Assembly (NCBI RefSeq): GCF_002994745.2
Contig: NC_037089.1
Location: forward strand, 18,272,641-18,336,640
Reading direction: 5' to 3'
Length of the DNA: 64,000 bases
DNA from: Rosa chinensis
Lineage: Eukaryota; Streptophyta; Magnoliopsida; Rosales; Rosaceae
Of the stretch, positions 22,099-33,625 are shown piece by piece (position 1 is the first letter of the stretch; every line of letters begins with the position of its first letter). Under the pieces are notes generated by a model. That model saw nothing but the letters and a program-made list of their open reading frames with translations, did not search any database and had not been told where the DNA came from. The position numbers and the translations under genes are program-made.

Positions 22099-24575
22099 AT
22101 TGAGCCGCCACAAACCATACCCTGGGATGTAGCAATGGGTCGTGCCTCGCATCCAGAGAGTTCTAGGGCAGGAGAGGCTGTCGCTGCCTAACATATGCAT
22201 GATGAGCGGTTAGCAAGTAATAGTGCTGCCAGTGGTTCTGTTGACGGGGGAGAGGTGGCGGGGGAGGATGCTGAGTCAGCGTGGGTCCTCCAGGACGGCA
22301 CCCCTGTTGATGAGGCGGGAGGTAGGATGATTGTTGTCGCCGTCAACTGGCTGAAGCGGACGTTCCGGTTGCTAGGCGTGGTGAAGCTGCGTCCGCCGAC
22401 GGTGGATGAGAAGGCCTCGATTCTTCCAGCGGGGTTTGCTGCCGTGCACGAGGCGATATTCCACCAGGGGTGACCTTCCCGCTGGTGCCAAACCTTCAAA
22501 TTTTGGTGTGCGAGTTTGGCGTTGCCTTTGGGCAAATCTGCCCCAACATGTGGCGGTTGATGCTGGCGCTGAACTCGCTATGGCGGTTGTCGGGTTGCGA
22601 GGGACCAACCGTTGTGGAGGTGCTGCACTTCTACGAACTGGTGTATGTGAAGAGCCAAGGTTGCAGAGGGCAAGTAAACTTGAGTGGCCGCCAGGGAGCG
22701 CCCAAGCTGATTGAGAACCTGAGAGATTCCATGTCTTACTGGCGGGGAACCTTCTGTGTTGCCACGACGGGGAGGGAATACCAAGCGGGGTCTAACGAGG
22801 GGGAGCCGGCATTTAGGATTAAGTCGGAGTTTCAGCCTATCCGAGGTTGTTTGTCGGTCTCCGCTGAACATGACTGGCGGGTTTTTTTTTTTATATATAG
22901 CCTTGTATTCTGTATTGACAATTACCTTTTTTGTGCAGCGGGGTTGCGCTATAACCTAACTCGCGAAGAAGAGTGCCGCTTGGCACATATCAGAGGTTAT
23001 TGGCGGAATCGCAACTTGCTGGATTTTCGCCTCCTTACTGGCTGGGAGTTGTTAGTCGATCAACAACTAACTCGTGCCGTTGGTAAGTAATCTCCGCCAT
23101 ACCGCACCTTTAATGAGATTGTCCCAAGCTGACTGGTTTGCTGTTTTTTTTTTTTTTTTTGTAGAAACTCAGCCGGGTAACAAAGCAAGCCGTGATGCCT
23201 TTGCCAAAGCCATGGATCGTGCTGAGATCGACAACTTCTTGGAGACCATGTACGCTTCTGGGCTAGTGGCTCAGCAGACGGTTGTGAACCCGAAAACGCT
23301 GGCGTTAAGCCTGTCCGAGGTTCCCGTGGTGCTACCCATGCCGCACCACTCCCATCTTGGTGGTGACGGCCTGCTTGCCGTTCAGGCGGGGACTGGTGCG
23401 GTTAGTGAGGCGGTGCCGCAGAAAGCCCGGCGCGGGGTGCACAAGAAAACAGTGCGCCCAGCGGAGGCCGTCACCATTGCTGGGTTGGAGCTGCCGATGA
23501 AGGGATCGAGGCCTGCTCCTGCTGGAAGCACACGGGTGCTGCAAAACGTCATCAAAATGACTCTGGCGGGGAAGAGGAGGATGACGTGGAGATCACTGGG
23601 GCCTGCCAGCAGAAGAAGGCACGACAGGCTCCACCCAAGGCTCCTGCCAAGGTGTCGAAAGAGGTGCCCGCGAGCGACCTAGACTCCTTTGCCGTGTACG
23701 CCGAGTTCTTAAATGATGGTGAGCGGGAATTTCTCTACCACCTCTGCGAGCGGCTCGGGTTCGACGGCCTAGAGGGGATTGTACGCTCGACCGCCGTTGA
23801 CCAATCGCCCTTCAGCACGGCGTTTGGGCATATCTCCGTTGGACTGCACGAGATGTTTATGGAGGCGTCGAAACAGCTTCGGGTTGAGCGGGAGCTCAGG
23901 GAGGAGGTGGCGGGTCTTCAGAGGGAGTTGGGGGAGGCCCAGGACAGGTTGGCGGACGTGGAGCGATGCCTGACAAAGGCCGACTGTGATGCAGCGGATG
24001 CCCGTGGCAAGTTGGCCGTCGCCATTGAGCGGGACCTGGAGTGGAACAATCAATTCTCCAAGCTAGAGCAAGATATGTCCCTGTTGCAAGATCGGGTGGC
24101 CGCCAAGGATAAGAAGGTTGAGATCCTTCAGCGGGAGTCTGCAGCCAGGCTGGCCGAGGTTAAACGGTTGGAAGGTGAAGTTGCTCGCCTGGGGACTGAG
24201 GTGAGCCATGCTGCGGCCGTCGCTGTGGAGTCATTCAAGCAGTCGGCGGAATACAAGAAGGCGCTGACTGAGGAGGCGAAGGCCGGTGCCCTAGCCAATG
24301 TGGAGATGCTGAAGCAGAAAGGCGCCATTGACTGGGCGAAGACGTCCATGCCGGTCGTGCCTCCAGCTAAGGATGCTCCGCCTGCAAAGGGTACTACCCC
24401 CGCTCAGGTCGATGGTGCCTGCTCGGGTAGTGAGGAAAGTGGCGCACACTCGGCAGATGACTCCCAGCGGACTCCTACCCAGTCGGAGGTGTCCCGTGCT
24501 GGGTTCTTGGCGACCCATACCCGGGCGGATGGTATAATAGAGACACCAAGTCCTACTGCCCGCGGGTCTGACTAG
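22099..24575 (+). pseudogene. Antisense gene of element B (aORF), three exons, coiled-coil protein
   Basis: It is encoded opposite to gag-pol. Exon 1 (22099-22880) begins inside the protein (EPPQTIPWDVAMGR), so about 45 N-terminal codons and the leader are missing. It carries a stop near 22190 and a frame break near 22470, then TFPLVPNLQILVCEFGVAFG and EVLHFYELVYVK. Introns 22881-22938 and 23083-23164 have GT..AG ends. Exon 2 (22939-23082) reads GLRYNLTREEECRLAHIRGY. Exon 3 (23165-24575) has a frame break near 23545, then a 329-codon open stretch with a long heptad-rich coiled coil (about 23880-24290), the phrase ESFKQSAEYKKAL and a low-complexity tail. The first block fits the Pfam 'putative gypsy type transposon' family. 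Function unknown; binding or assembly is only a guess from the coiled coil. Confidence 0.8.
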
Positions 24576-25064
24576 ACAAGCTGCCTACACCAGTCGCCGC
24601 ATGCTGAAGGTGGAGATGTCGAAGGTGGCCGAGCCAACCCAGCTACCCTTTGAAAGATGAAGTCATATTTTTTTTGTAGCCACTGAGGCGTAATTGTTTG
24701 ATGTAATGAACTCTTTTGGGTGGGGAGTCCCAGCCCTAAATATATGAAATTTCAGAATTTGGTTTTTGTCATGATGTCTGTACCGCTAGAGTTTTGACAA
24801 TTTTTGCTTTTGCCAAAGAATGAAACATTAAAGGAATTAAAATTGGTCCAAGTGCACAATGTAGCGGACGTGGTCCGCTGACTGGCGTTGCCAGTTGCCC
24901 CTAGTGCTAGACTTGGTAACAATGGTTTGAATAATTCCTCGTTTCATTGATAGCTGACTGATCAGCGTTTACAAAAGCGGGGTCGTACCCGTTGGGTAGC
25001 TTCCCTTAGCTAAATATTGAACAAAAATTTAGCTAAGTCAAGATGCTCTTGGGTAGCGGCATGA
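24576..25064. other. Tail-to-tail spacer between antisense gene and pol
   Basis: The stops of the antisense gene (24575) and of pol (25065) face each other across 489 bp. T-rich stretches near 24670-24780 could hold polyadenylation signals for the plus-strand transcript. No gene is seen. Confidence 0.6.
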
Positions 25065-26982
25065 CTATTTGTAGTAATACCAAAGGTGTTCGGTATTCCA
25101 AGGGTGGGTCGTTGTGACGCCATCCTTGTCCATTAAGTAGAAGGTGCCTGGGCTAACGACTTCTACAATTTTGTACGGACCTTCCCAAGTTGGGCGGAGT
25201 TTTGTTGGCGGTGGTATGACTTCCTTCATTACCCAGTCCCCCAATTGGAGGTTGCAGGTTTTGACCCTGGCGTTGTAGAAACACGATACCCGCTGCTTGT
25301 TTTGCAGGTTGTGCAGATGGGCTTTGTGTCGTTTTTCCTCTAGGAGATCCCTGTTAAGGTTGACTCCGTCGCTGTTGGTCTCTGGGCAGTAGCCTTCGAC
25401 CCTAGCGGTTGGTTGAGTTACCTCGATGGGCAAGACGGCCTAAGTTCCGAACATCATACAAAAGGGAGTTTCACCAGTGGCGAAAGTTGGGGTCGTTCTG
25501 ATGACCCATAGAACTTCCGGGAGTTTCTCCGCCCACAAACCTTTGGCCTTGTCGAGCTTCGTTTTTAGCAGCTTCTTGATTATCTTGTTTGCTGCTTCGA
25601 CCTGGCCGTTGGTTTGGGGGCGAGCGACAGATGCAAAACGCATCTTGGTACCCAGGTTGGCGGTGAAAGAGATGAGTTCCTTGTTATTGAACTGTGTGCT
25701 ATTGTCTGTGATGATTGTATGCGGGACACCGTAGCGACAGTAGATGCTCTTCCAGAGGAAATGAATTACCTTGGCGGTAGTTATTGCCGTCAGGGGCTCC
25801 GCCTCCATCCATTTGCTGTTGTAGTCGATAGCAACAATGATGTATTTGAACTGGCCCTTTGCGGTTTGGAATTTTCCCATCAAGTCCAGGCCCCACGTTG
25901 AGTGAATCCATGGACCGATGATGACCGACAGTGGTTCCACCGGGGCATGTGGAAGATCAGCATATTGTTGGCATTTGTGACAAGATCTCGATATCTGCCG
26001 GGCGTCGTCACCGAGTGTAGGCCAGAAGTAGCCTTGTCGCATTGTGCGATTGGCCAAGGATCTGGCGCCTGAGTGATTTCCACATTCTCCGCCGTGTATC
26101 GTTGCCAGCATGACCTTTCCCTCCTCTGGGGTTAGACAGCGGAGGTTGGGGTGAGTGAATCCATGGCGGTAAAGTTTGCCGTTCTGGATGTTGTAGCGGG
26201 TTGCTCTCCGCTTGAGCTGTCGCGCCCTGACTTTGTCCTCTGGCAATGTCCTGCTGTGCTTGTACTTAATAATCTCGTCCATCCAGCTAGGATTGACCTT
26301 AAAGTTGAAGATCTCCGCCAGGGTTTTTGAGATACTTGGCTTGTCGAGACACTCTACTCTTGTGTCCGCTGGACTTTGGTGTGGCTGGGCGGTTGCTAGT
26401 CTTGCTAGTGAATCAGCCTTGGCGTTCTTTTCCCTGGGGATTTGTGTGATGGTGTGAAATTTGAATTTTTTAAGCAGTGTCCTGACGTACCCTAAGTATG
26501 CTGCCAACTGCTGGTCGTTGGCCTGAAAGCTGTCGTTGACCTGGTTAACGACTAACTGAGAGTCGCTGAATATGTTGACACTGTCGGCCCCTGAATCGAT
26601 GGCAAGGAGTAGGCCGGCAATGAGTGCTTCATACTCCGCCATGTTGTTGGAAGCCTTGAAGTTGAATTTCAACGCGTACTCCGCGTTCAGCCCCCAGGAC
26701 CTGTTAAGATGACTCCGGCGCCGCTGGCCTTGGGACAAGAGGAGCCGTCCACATGCAGGTTCCAGTCTGACTGCCGGGGAGATTGTTCTTCAGATACCAC
26801 CATCTCTGTTCCTGGTTCTGCTCCGACTTTGGATTCGGGCTGACGCTCGGTGAGCTCAGCAATGAAGTCTGCCACCGCCTGGCCCTTCATGGCGGTTCTT
26901 GGTTTGTAATCAATGTCAAATTCGCTGAGCTCAATGGCCCACTTGCTGAGGAGCCCCGAATGTTCGGGGTTCTGCATTACTT
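25065..26982 (-). pseudogene. pol: pol of element B, RNase H and integrase part
   Basis: On the minus strand it continues the RT domain with QNPEHSGLLSKWAIELSEFD, then an RNase H domain (NLHVDGSS, NMAEYEALIAGL, NIFSDSQLVVNQV). The integrase follows, with the zinc-binding H..H..CHKCQ region (CHKCQQYADLPHAP), core D in WGLDLMGKF, D in TDNSTQFNN and E in GQVEAANKIIKK. The C-terminal piece reads YNARVKTCNLQLGDWV and ends HLWYYYK. Lesions: a frameshift near 26697 (GPGG / LNAEYALKF) and a TAG at about 25437-25439 (MFGT*AVLPIEV). The catalytic triad itself is preserved. Confidence 0.9.
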
Positions 26983-27004
26983 GTATCAGCTAGGGGTGGG
27001 TTCG

Positions 27005-27180
27005 CGAAACCGAAAACCGCAAAAAACCGCACCGATACCCCAACCGCAGCCGAAAAAAACCGCACCGAAAAAAACGGCACCGAACTGGAAAAAACCGCAC
27101 CGCACCGAATCTTTTCGGTTCGGTTTTCGGTTTCGGCAGGGCAGAAACCGAACCGAACCGCAAAACCGCACCGCAAACCT
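27005..27180. repeat. 5' subterminal repeats of the hAT
   Basis: Repeated aaccgaaaaccgc/ggttcggttttcgg units on both strands; the counterpart at the 3' end lies at about 32195-32330. These motifs make short spurious frames rich in Arg, Phe and Lys. Confidence 0.85.
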
Positions 27181-28768
27181 CAAAACGACGTCGTTTTTGA
27201 ATAGGGATAAACTTACCCTAATGACCTAATCCACTCGGTCTCGCAGTCTCGCACTCTCAGAGTCTCAGTCTCCTCTAACCCATTACCCACCCTCTCCGCC
27301 TCTCGCTCCTCAGCCTCGCACTCTCAGTCTCCTCAGTGATCTCTGTTGAACCCACCCTCTCGCTCCTCAGCCTCCTCTAACTCTATATTCTCTAAGATCA
27401 GCGACCTCTCTCTCTCAGACCAACCTCTCTCTCGATCACCTTCCTGAAACCGAAGCTCTCCCGACTCGGTGACTAACGACCTCTCTCTCAGAGACTCAGA
27501 CCGACTTCCCTGCCGATCACGTTCCGGAAATCGAAGCTCTCATCGATCTCGCTGGTAAGCACTGTGTATCTCTCATCGATCTGATATTTAGGGCTAGTTT
27601 CTGCGTTTCTCTCATCGATCTGATTGAGTCTCTATCTCATCTCTCAGCCCCCAGTTTCTCTCCTTACCAAGTCACCATCTCGCCTCCTCAAGTCCTCCAC
27701 AGCAATTCTGGGCTCGTTCTGTCTGGAGTTCTGGGCTCGTTCTCCTCCACAGCAGCAAGCGAGCAAGCCACCTCCACCTCAGTACACTCATCCGAATCTT
27801 TACGCCGGTAAGGGTTGAATACTTGGATTGCATAATCTTGAATCGATGAAGATATTCATTGTTGCTCATTTGTGTATAGAATCGATGATTTGGAGTATTT
27901 ATTAGGGTTTTCAGTACAAAAACAATCTAGCAGACTTGGTTAGGCATCAGAGTGACATGAAAGATATAAGTCAAATATAAATCAGTGTCATCCCTACAGA
28001 CAAACATCTACTGATTTCATTAGCACAGATGTATCTTGATTTCAGTATCTTGATTCAGATTAAGGTCACAATGGCTAACAACATTTCAGATACCCCTCCA
28101 AGACAGTTAGGAATGTAGGAAGTTAGGTAATGTGTTTGGAGTGGGCAAGGTAGTTAGGAATGTAAATGGGAACTTTTAGTTGCAAAAGGAAGATGACTTC
28201 GATCCACCTGCAAATGTAATGTGTTTTGGTTTTTTGTTTATGTAACTGTAAACTGTTAGTCTAATCCACCTGCAAATGTTTATTACTGATGCCGCGCATC
28301 AGCTATTTTTTGGATTTTCAGTCTATTTTTGGTATGGTGTATAATAAGTGAAGAAGGGGTGCTGTCATTGAACGGCTTATGAGATATTAAAGTCTTTTGT
28401 GGGTTTTTAAGTTTCTAGCTAGGAGGAAGGAACCTTATAGACCCTGTAGATTGCACACTCGAGATGTCTTGGGGAGAATGAGCGGTGGCATTTCTGACAA
28501 AATGCCTTCATTTATGCTAAATGATCTTGGGTGAGCATGTATGAGGATATAGTATTGTAGTTTAAGTAGAGTGAAGATGGATATATGTTCTGGAGGACTA
28601 GATAACTGTCTTGGACCAGTTAATGAGTTGCTAAATATTGTGTAATGATGTTCTGATGTGATTTTGCAATTTTTATACTAGACTATATATTACTGTTTAT
28701 ATATGCAGTAAGCTAATTGCAGTTTGCAACTCCTTGAATTTGAATAGGAGTGATCAGTAGCAAACATT

Positions 28769-31700
28769 ATGAAGAGGCAATCAAAATCTGCTGCTACTAG
28801 TTCCGGTGCTAATCCGAAATCAACTTCTTCATCTCAGGTACCAATCTAAATCTCTGCAGTTTGTTTTTTTGTAACTATCAACTATGTTTATCTTCCACTC
28901 TTTTAATTTCACTTTTGAACAGAACCTCTCTTTTAATTTCACTTCTGCAACTACTATGTTATATATACATATGGTACTTCGAATCTATGACAACTCCAAT
29001 AACAAATAACCATGACCCTTTTCTTGAACCTGTGACCAGTTCCTCTTATTCTGTTTATGTTTATACTTAAAATAACTGCTTACCAAACATGACTTCTCTG
29101 TTGCTGTTTCATGGTCCAAAATTCAAGTATATTAATCTATTTGAACAGCTCTAGAGTCTCAATTTTAGTTGCATGAGTTCTATTTGGCCTGGAACTTGAA
29201 CTTTTAATTGAAAATCTCTTGGGTTGTGCAGTTTCTGTTTGTGCAGTTTGTGTTTTGTTTTCTGCTTTCTGTTTTTCTGTTCTGTTTTGTTTTCAGTTTC
29301 TGTTTGTGCAGTTTCTGTTTTGTTTTCTGCTTTCTGTTTTTCTGTTCTGTTTTGTTTCTTATTGCAGTTTCTGTTCTGTTTTGTTTCTTATTGCAGTTTC
29401 TGTTCTGTTTTGTTTCTTATTGCAGTTTCTGTTCTGTTTTGCAGATCAACACTAGTGTTGGTGAATCTACAACACCAATAACTCCCCATGAAGGAACTTC
29501 TACTGCAACTCCGGAAGTTCAAGGAACTCAAGCAACCGAGCTTGAAGATGATGGAAGTGTGGAAAGCATCCTTGAGGCTTTGAAACGGAAAGAAAGGTCA
29601 GATATTTGGAATCATTTTGAGAGGGATATAGTGGATGGTAGAATTAGGGGTAAATGTAATTATTGTGGAAAAATTTACTATGCTGATCCTAGGAAGAATG
29701 GTACAACCTCCCTTAATAATCATATGGATAGGTGTCCAAAGTATCCCCCTAATATTGAGATGATGAAAGCTAAAAGGCAAAAGATTTTCTCTTTTAAAAA
29801 ACCAACTACTGAGTTGTGTACTGTAGAATGCACTCAAGAAGAGCTATCTATGTTATGTGTGGAGTACATTATATTAGATGAGCTACCATTTTCTCATGTT
29901 GAGGGAGAGGGGTTTAGGCGTTTTATGGGTAGAGCTCTTCCTTATTGGAGAATTCCTTCTCGTAAGACAATAGCAAAGGATGTCCTTCAGCTTTATTTGG
30001 GGGAAAAGGAAAAATTGATGGATCAATTGAGTAGATATAGGTTGTCTCTTACAACCGACACTTGGACTTCTATTCAAAACATTAATTATATGGTCCTCAC
30101 TACACATTTTATTGATGATAATTGGGTGTTGCATAAGAGAATTTTAAATTTTTGTGTGATTCCTAGTCATAAGGGAGAGGCTATAGCTAAGCTATTGGAG
30201 GATTGTTTGTTGGAATGGGGTATAGAGAAGATTCTCACGGTCACCGTTGATAATGCTTCGTCAAATGATGTTGCATTGAAGGAGTTGAGTAGGAGGATGG
30301 GTGATTGGGGTGTCCCTAATGCAGTTTTGCATAAAGGGAAAAATTTGCAAATGAGGTGTGTAGCCCATATTCTGAACTTGATTGTTAATGATGGGTTGAG
30401 TGTGATGAAGATATTCATTGGTGCCATTCGGAATGCGGTGAGGTATGTTAGATCCTCCCCACAAAGGCTTGATTTTTTTAAGGAATGTGTTGAAAGGGTA
30501 AAACTAGAGTGCAAAGGGCTTGTGATTTTAGATGTCCCTACTAGGTGGAATTCCACATTCTTGATGTTGGAACGAGCTTTGAAATTCCAAAAAGCTTTTG
30601 ATAGAATGGTGGAAGAAGATGCGTGCAATTTTTGTGCATGGCTTGAAGGTGCCAAGGGTGAAAAGCCAAAAGAAGGGCCACCGGCAAGTGTTGATTGGCA
30701 ATATGGGGAGCAATTTATGGATTTCTTGAGACCATTTTATGAAATCACTTTGAAGGTATGTTGTTCTAATTCTCCTACCGTTCATAGTACTTTTGGTGAT
30801 ATACTATCTATTTATGGTCTCTTGCAAGAACAAAAGAACCCATGTTTGTTTGAGATTGCATCACCTATGCAAGACAAGTTTCTCAAGTATTGGGGTAGCT
30901 TTGATAAGTTGAATCACTATCTATTCATTGCTATTGTTCTTGATCCGCGTCATAAACTTGAGAAAGTTGTTGACTATTTTGAGATTCTTGATGATGGGGA
31001 TATGAATGAAAATGTGGAAGCTAACACAAAGACTGTGAAGGATCTCTTGTATGACCTTTACAAGGTGTATGAGGAAGAGGGAAGGGAAAGTGGTGTTGGT
31101 GAGGTTGTGGGTTCTCAAGTATCAAGTGAGAGGACATCTAGTTCAAGTAAGGGTCTAACGGAGTTAGAAAAGAGATTGAAAGAGAAGGAGCAAAGGAGAA
31201 GAGCAATGAAAGCCGGGATCGTAAACAATGATGTGGATAGGTATCTTGGAGATCCTATTGAAGGAGATGGTGAAGACTTTGATTTGTTGAATTGGTGGAG
31301 GGTGAATGGAGTTTGTAAATATCCTATTTTGGCCCGCATTGCAAGGGATGTTCTAGCTATTCCGGTGTCAACCATAGCTTCGGAATCTTCCTTTAGCACG
31401 AGTGGGAGGATTATTGATCCATACCGTAGCTCCCTAAGTCCTAGAATGGTGGAGGCTTTGATATGTACACAAAATTGGCTTAGGAGTGAAAATGTGTATC
31501 TACATCATATGCCTACTATTGAGGAGATGGAGTTGTGTGAAGAAGCGGAAAGAGGTAATTTAGTTTCTATTTTCTTAGTTATAGTTTTTTGGGTTAATGA
31601 AGTTGTAATATTTATGTTATATATGATTGTTTGTATTTATTTTCTAATGTTATTTTTATTATTCTCTTATACTAATGTAGAGATGCTTAAGATGTCATGT

Positions 31701-31787
31701 GGAGCTGCAGTGGGGAGTAGTCGGAGCGGAATGTTACCTCCAAAGTCGAAGCCTTCAAAGTCGAAGACTTCATCTTTCCGAGCTTGA
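28769..31787 (+). CDS. hAT transposase (BED zinc finger, RICESLEEPER-like), three exons
   Basis: Exons 28769-28837, 29445-31554 and 31681-31787 give 761 residues with no stop. The start ATG (MKRQSKSAATSSG) is chosen because exon 1 ends CAG^GTACCA and joins in phase to INTSVGEST after a ttttgcag acceptor. A longer unspliced frame from 29208 would start with a repeat-encoded Phe/Cys run. BED finger at residues 75-122 (C94, C97, H116, C120). RNase-H-like core: TTDTWTSI and TVDNASSND supply the likely aspartates. The hAT dimerisation domain is near the C-terminus (IPVSTIASESSFSTSGRII and RSSLSPRMVEALICTQNWL). Intron 2 (126 nt, 31555-31680) keeps frame if retained. It probably could mobilise its own element. 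Confidence 0.88.
29225..29440. repeat. Tandem repeats in hAT intron 1 ending in repeated splice acceptors
   Basis: Units of tttctgttctgttttgtttc ttattgcag occur three times after two longer tttgtgcagtttctg units. Each ends in a T-rich tract plus CAG, so the intron offers about six competing acceptor sites before the one that joins the correct frame at 29444. Confidence 0.85.
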
Positions 31788-31804
31788 GATTATGCTATTG
31801 CCCT

Positions 31805-31945
31805 CATTCATGTAATGATGGACTTTTATAAACTTTGGACTCTATAATGTAGTGTTGATGTAATGATGGACTTTTATAAACTTTGGACTCTATAATGTAG
31901 TGTTGATATAATGATGGACTTTTATAAACTTTGGACTCTCTATTT
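31805..31945. repeat. Three tandem copies in the hAT 3' UTR
   Basis: A unit of about 48 bp (gatggacttttataaacttt ggactctataatgtagtgtt) is repeated nearly three times directly after the transposase stop. It may contribute repeated poly(A) signals. Confidence 0.85.
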
Positions 31946-32160
31946 TTTGACAATTTCATATATTGATGTTAGAATTTGATGGACTATATGAATTGAATTA
32001 TATGGACTATGGAGTATCAAATTAGAGATTATTGTCTAGTGAAGTATAAAACATGCATTAGTAAACTTGTAAACTTCTTGTTATAGATTATAATTACAGG
32101 TTTGTAGAAACAAAAACTTCTTGAGTTACAATACCAAAGGAGTATATTAGGTAAAATCTG

Positions 32161-32196
<36 letters not shown>

Positions 32197-32352
32197 AAAC
32201 TGGGCCGAACCGACCCGAACCGATCGGTTCGGTTCGGTTTTCGGTGCCAACTTTCCAAAACGCAAAAACCGCACCGAATGTCATTTCGGTTCGGTTTTCG
32301 GTTTCGGATCGGAACCGAACCGATCGGAACCGAACCCACCCCTAGTATCAGC

Positions 32353-33625
32353 GGTTGATTGGTTAAGACATGGATTGTGTGGGCTTGGAAGTACTGGCGG
32401 AGGCGTCCGGCGGCAACGATCAGTGCGAGAGCAAGTTGCTCCAAGGGAGGGTACCTTGTTTCTGCTCCGTTCATGCCTTTGCCGGCATAAAACACCGGGA
32501 GCTCATCCTGGCCTTCCCGCCGGATGATGGCGCAGCTCACCGCTGATTGTGATACCGCTAGGTATATGTATAATGTTTCTCCTTGCACAGGAATGGAAAG
32601 GAGTGGGACCACCGCCAGGTATTCCTTCAAGCCTTGGAATGCCGCCTAGCACTCCGGGTTCCAGTTGATGACTTTCTTGTGAGTCATTCTAAGGACTTTG
32701 AAAAATGGGGCGCACCAGTCAGTGAGTCTGGAGATGAATCGAGACAGGGCGGTTAGCTTGTCCTGAAGGCATTGGACGTGTACCTTCCATTCCGGGTCCT
32801 TCAGGTCGAGGATGACTTGCACCTTGTCTGGGTTAGCCTCAATACCTCGCTCACTGACAATATAACCCAGAAATTTGCTGGCGGTGACGCCAAAGAAGCA
32901 TTTTTCTGGGTTGAGGCGCATACCATAGGCCAAGAGGATTGTTACTATGATTTTGAGGTTTGTCACATGTCCGCTGGCTTTTACGCTCTTGACCAACATG
33001 TCGTCCACGTAGACCTTGATTATCTTGCCCAGGTGTTCCGCGAACATGGCGTTCATCAGCCGTTGATAGGTAGCGCCTACGTTCTTCAGACCGAAAGGCA
33101 TAACATTGTAGCAATATAAGCCTTGTCGGTGGTGAAGGTGGTGCACTCCTGGTCATCGGGATGCATCTTGATTTGATTATAGCCGAAGAAAGCGTCCATC
33201 ATGCTGAGGAGCTCATGTCCAGCGGTTGCATCAACCAGTTGATCAATGCGGGGTAACGGGAAACTGTCTTTTGGGCATGCCTTGTTAAGATTTTTGAAGT
33301 CGACACACATCCGCCACTTGCCGGTAGGCTTCTTGACCATAACCAGATTGGAAATCCACTGGGGATAGATGACCTGGCGGATGAACCCAATGCCCTGGAG
33401 CTTGGCCAATTCCTCTCCTATTGCATGGTATTTCTCTTCGTCGAAGGCTCTCCGCTTCTGTTTGATAGGATAGAAGGATGGTTTGATGTTCAACTTGTGC
33501 GTGATGATTTCAGGGGAGATACCCGGCATGTCTAAGTATGACCAGGCGAAGACCGTAGCGTTGTCACGTAGGAACTGAGTTAGTTCTGCCGCCAGCTCTG
33601 GGTCTAATTGAGCTCCTGTTGCCAC
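32353..33625 (-). pseudogene. pol: pol of element B, reverse transcriptase part
   Basis: On the minus strand it reads GAQLDPELAAELTQFLRDN, FAWSYLDMPGI, KPSFYPIKQKRR, VKKPTGKWRMCVDFKNLNKA, MMDAFFGYNQIKMHPDDQ, then VMPFGLKNVGATYQ, the catalytic YVDDMLVKS and FLGYIVSERGI. The RNase H connection (HTIHVLTNQPLI) is cut by the hAT. A one-base deletion near 33129 (GACAAGG instead of GACAAGGG before LYCYNV) shifts the frame between FTTDK and LYCYNVMPFG. The domain follows Gag directly: protease is absent. Confidence 0.9.

Larger units (their letters stand above)
26991..32344 (+). mobile_element. hAT transposon with apparently intact transposase
   Basis: Ends TAGGGGTGGGTTCG (26991) and inverted TAGGGGTGGGTTCG (32344) are flanked by the perfect duplication GTATCAGC (26983-26990, 32345-32352). 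Both subterminal regions (about 27005-27180 and 32190-32330) are packed with ggttcggttttcgg motifs in both orientations, the expected transposase binding sites. The element is 5354 bp. It sits between the codons for TNQPLI and QVMQN of element B's pol, and the host frame is exactly restored when it is removed. The clean TSD points to a recent insertion. Confidence 0.95.

Noticed and set aside
27005..27183. Overlapping 65-81-codon frames rich in Arg and Phe
   Set aside because: They are products of the ggttcggttttcgg subterminal repeats of the hAT.
29208..29444. Upstream extension of the hAT transposase frame starting at 29208
   Set aside because: It encodes a Phe/Cys/Leu-rich repeat peptide from intron tandem repeats; splicing from the exon at 28769-28837 gives a sensible N-terminus.
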